NCBI RefSeq assembly: GCF_004358665.1
Contig: NZ_SMZR01000008.1
Coordinates: 1 to 64,000, forward strand
Reading direction: 5' to 3'
Length of the DNA stretch: 64,000 nt
Origin: Jeotgalibacillus sp. S-D1
Lineage (GTDB): Bacteria > Bacillota > Bacilli > Bacillales > Jeotgalibacillaceae
The translations under genes were made by a program, and so were the position numbers. Below the pieces are notes generated by a model. It searched no databases and had not been told where the DNA came from. It saw only the letters and a program-made list of their open reading frames with translations. This document shows positions 63,183-64,000 of the stretch, piece by piece. Within the stretch, counting starts at the first letter, position 1; each line of letters starts with the position of its first letter.

Positions 63183-64000
63183 TTAAAGCGACAGCATTTT
63201 ATCCAGCGCCATTTTTGCATACCTGCTTGTTTCTTTATCAACTGATATCTGATTATAAATTTCATTTTTTTCAAGTGATTCAAGGATCCAGGTGAGGTGC
63301 GGCAGGTCGATACGGTTCATGGTAAGACAAGGACACATCGTAGGGTTAAGCGAGCGGATTTCGAGTTCTGGAAAGCTGTCTTTCAGACGGTTTACCAAGT
63401 TCATCTCTGTGCCAATTGCCCATTTTGATCCCTTCTCTGCCTGTTTTATTGTATCTATAATATATTTTGTAGAACCAGCATCATCTGCAAGCGCAACCAC
63501 TTCTCTTGTGCATTCAGGATGCACAATGACAGCAACATCCGGCTCTTCACTGCGAAGCTTCCTAATATGGTCTGCCCTAAAGTTCATATGCACGGAACAA
63601 TGTCCCTTCCATAAAATCACTTTAACGTTCTCCAGATCCCCTTCAAATTCAAGTTTCTCATGTATCGGATCCCAGACTGCCATGCTGGCTAGCGGAATGC
63701 CTAAATCATAGGCTGTGTTGCGGCCCAAATGCTGATCTGGCAGAAAAAACAAGCGCTCTTTTTTCTCAAAAGCCCATTGCACCATTTTTTTTGCATTGGA
63801 AGAGGTAACAGTTGCTCCCCCTTTTTTACCAACAAACGCTTTAATTGCTGCTGTTGAATTTACATAGGTGACAGGCAGAATCGTATCTCCAAACAATTGC
63901 TGCAGCTTTTCCCACCCGCGTTCAGTTTGATTTATATCCGCCATATCAGCCATTGAACAGCCCGCTCTCAAGTCTGGCAGCACAACCTTCTGATGATCAG
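63183..64000 (-). CDS. nadA: Quinolinate synthase NadA (5' end beyond the window)
   Basis: About 272 codons of a protein near 368 residues long; the frame reaches base 64000 and the first ~95 residues are outside. The three 4Fe-4S Cys contexts are visible: [20 protein letters not shown] and [15 protein letters not shown], and [13 protein letters not shown] and [16 protein letters not shown] are typical. NadA condenses iminoaspartate with dihydroxyacetone phosphate to quinolinate for NAD synthesis. Confidence 0.95.
   Translation of the reverse strand, partial: DHQKVVLPDLRAGCSMADMADINQTERGWEKLQQLFGDTILPVTYVNSTAAIKAFVGKKGGATVTSSNAKKMVQWAFEKKERLFFLPDQHLGRNTAYDLGIPLASMAVWDPIHEKLEFEGDLENVKVILWKGHCSVHMNFRADHIRKLRSEEPDVAVIVHPECTREVVALADDAGSTKYIIDTIKQAEKGSKWAIGTEMNLVNRLKDSFPELEIRSLNPTMCPCLTMNRIDLPHLTWILESLEKNEIYNQISVDKETSRYAKMALDKMLSL

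Overview
The window looks like the chromosome of an endospore-forming Bacillaceae member (Firmicutes). Reasons: spore-surface collagen-like proteins, SinR/SinI-type regulators, LexA boxes of the Bacillus type, strong AAGGAGG ribosome sites, and a backbone in the same gene order as the Bacillus subtilis dgkB-rlmCD ... gatBAC ... opuE ... camS-ligA-pcrA-pcrB-yerC-yerB-yerA ... pur locus. The species cannot be fixed from the sequence.

Layout. 1-6.4 kb: three collagen-like (Gly-X-Thr) genes on the minus strand, one cut by the window edge, with two decayed relatives between them. 6.7-11.2 kb: a WbpD/WbpB/WbpE-like operon and a divergent WbpA-like dehydrogenase, together enough to make UDP-2,3-diacetamido-glucuronate, plausibly for glycan on the neighbouring spore-surface proteins. 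11.2-13.5 kb: an SDR enzyme, a Staygreen-family protein, a 46-residue hydrophobic peptide behind a LexA box, and a degenerate ImmA/IrrE-like protein. 13.5-16.3 kb: a large secreted alpha/alpha-toroid protein with a CcpA cre site. 16.7-27.8 kb: DUF1456 protein, RlmCD, a Nudix hydrolase, DgkB, a thioredoxin-like protein, GatCAB, a helically phased 21-bp repeat array, YueI and a PutP/OpuE symporter. 28-36 kb: the glycogen operon glgBCDAP. 36-45.6 kb: camS, ligA, pcrA, pcrB, yerC, yerB and yerA, with an SOS promoter ahead of pcrA. 45.7-47.7 kb: a DUF2892 membrane protein, SinR, a convergent SinI-like peptide gene with a cyclic-di-GMP-I riboswitch leader, and a MITE-like repeat. 47.7-60.9 kb: the complete purine operon purEKBCSQLFMNHD under a PurR box pair, a sigma-A promoter and a guanine-type riboswitch. 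60.9-64 kb: YebG and YebE homologues, a DJ-1/PfpI protein, a His-rich protein and the 3' part of nadA.

Most of the window is conserved housekeeping. The most unusual parts are: the c-di-GMP riboswitch and SinI/SinR arrangement, which would tie a second messenger directly to the biofilm switch; the SOS-controlled small hydrophobic peptide not listed by a normal ORF length cut-off; the collagen/diacetamido-sugar locus with its pseudogene remnants; and the 21-bp repeat array. All function calls rest on reading motifs and remembered family features; no database search was run.
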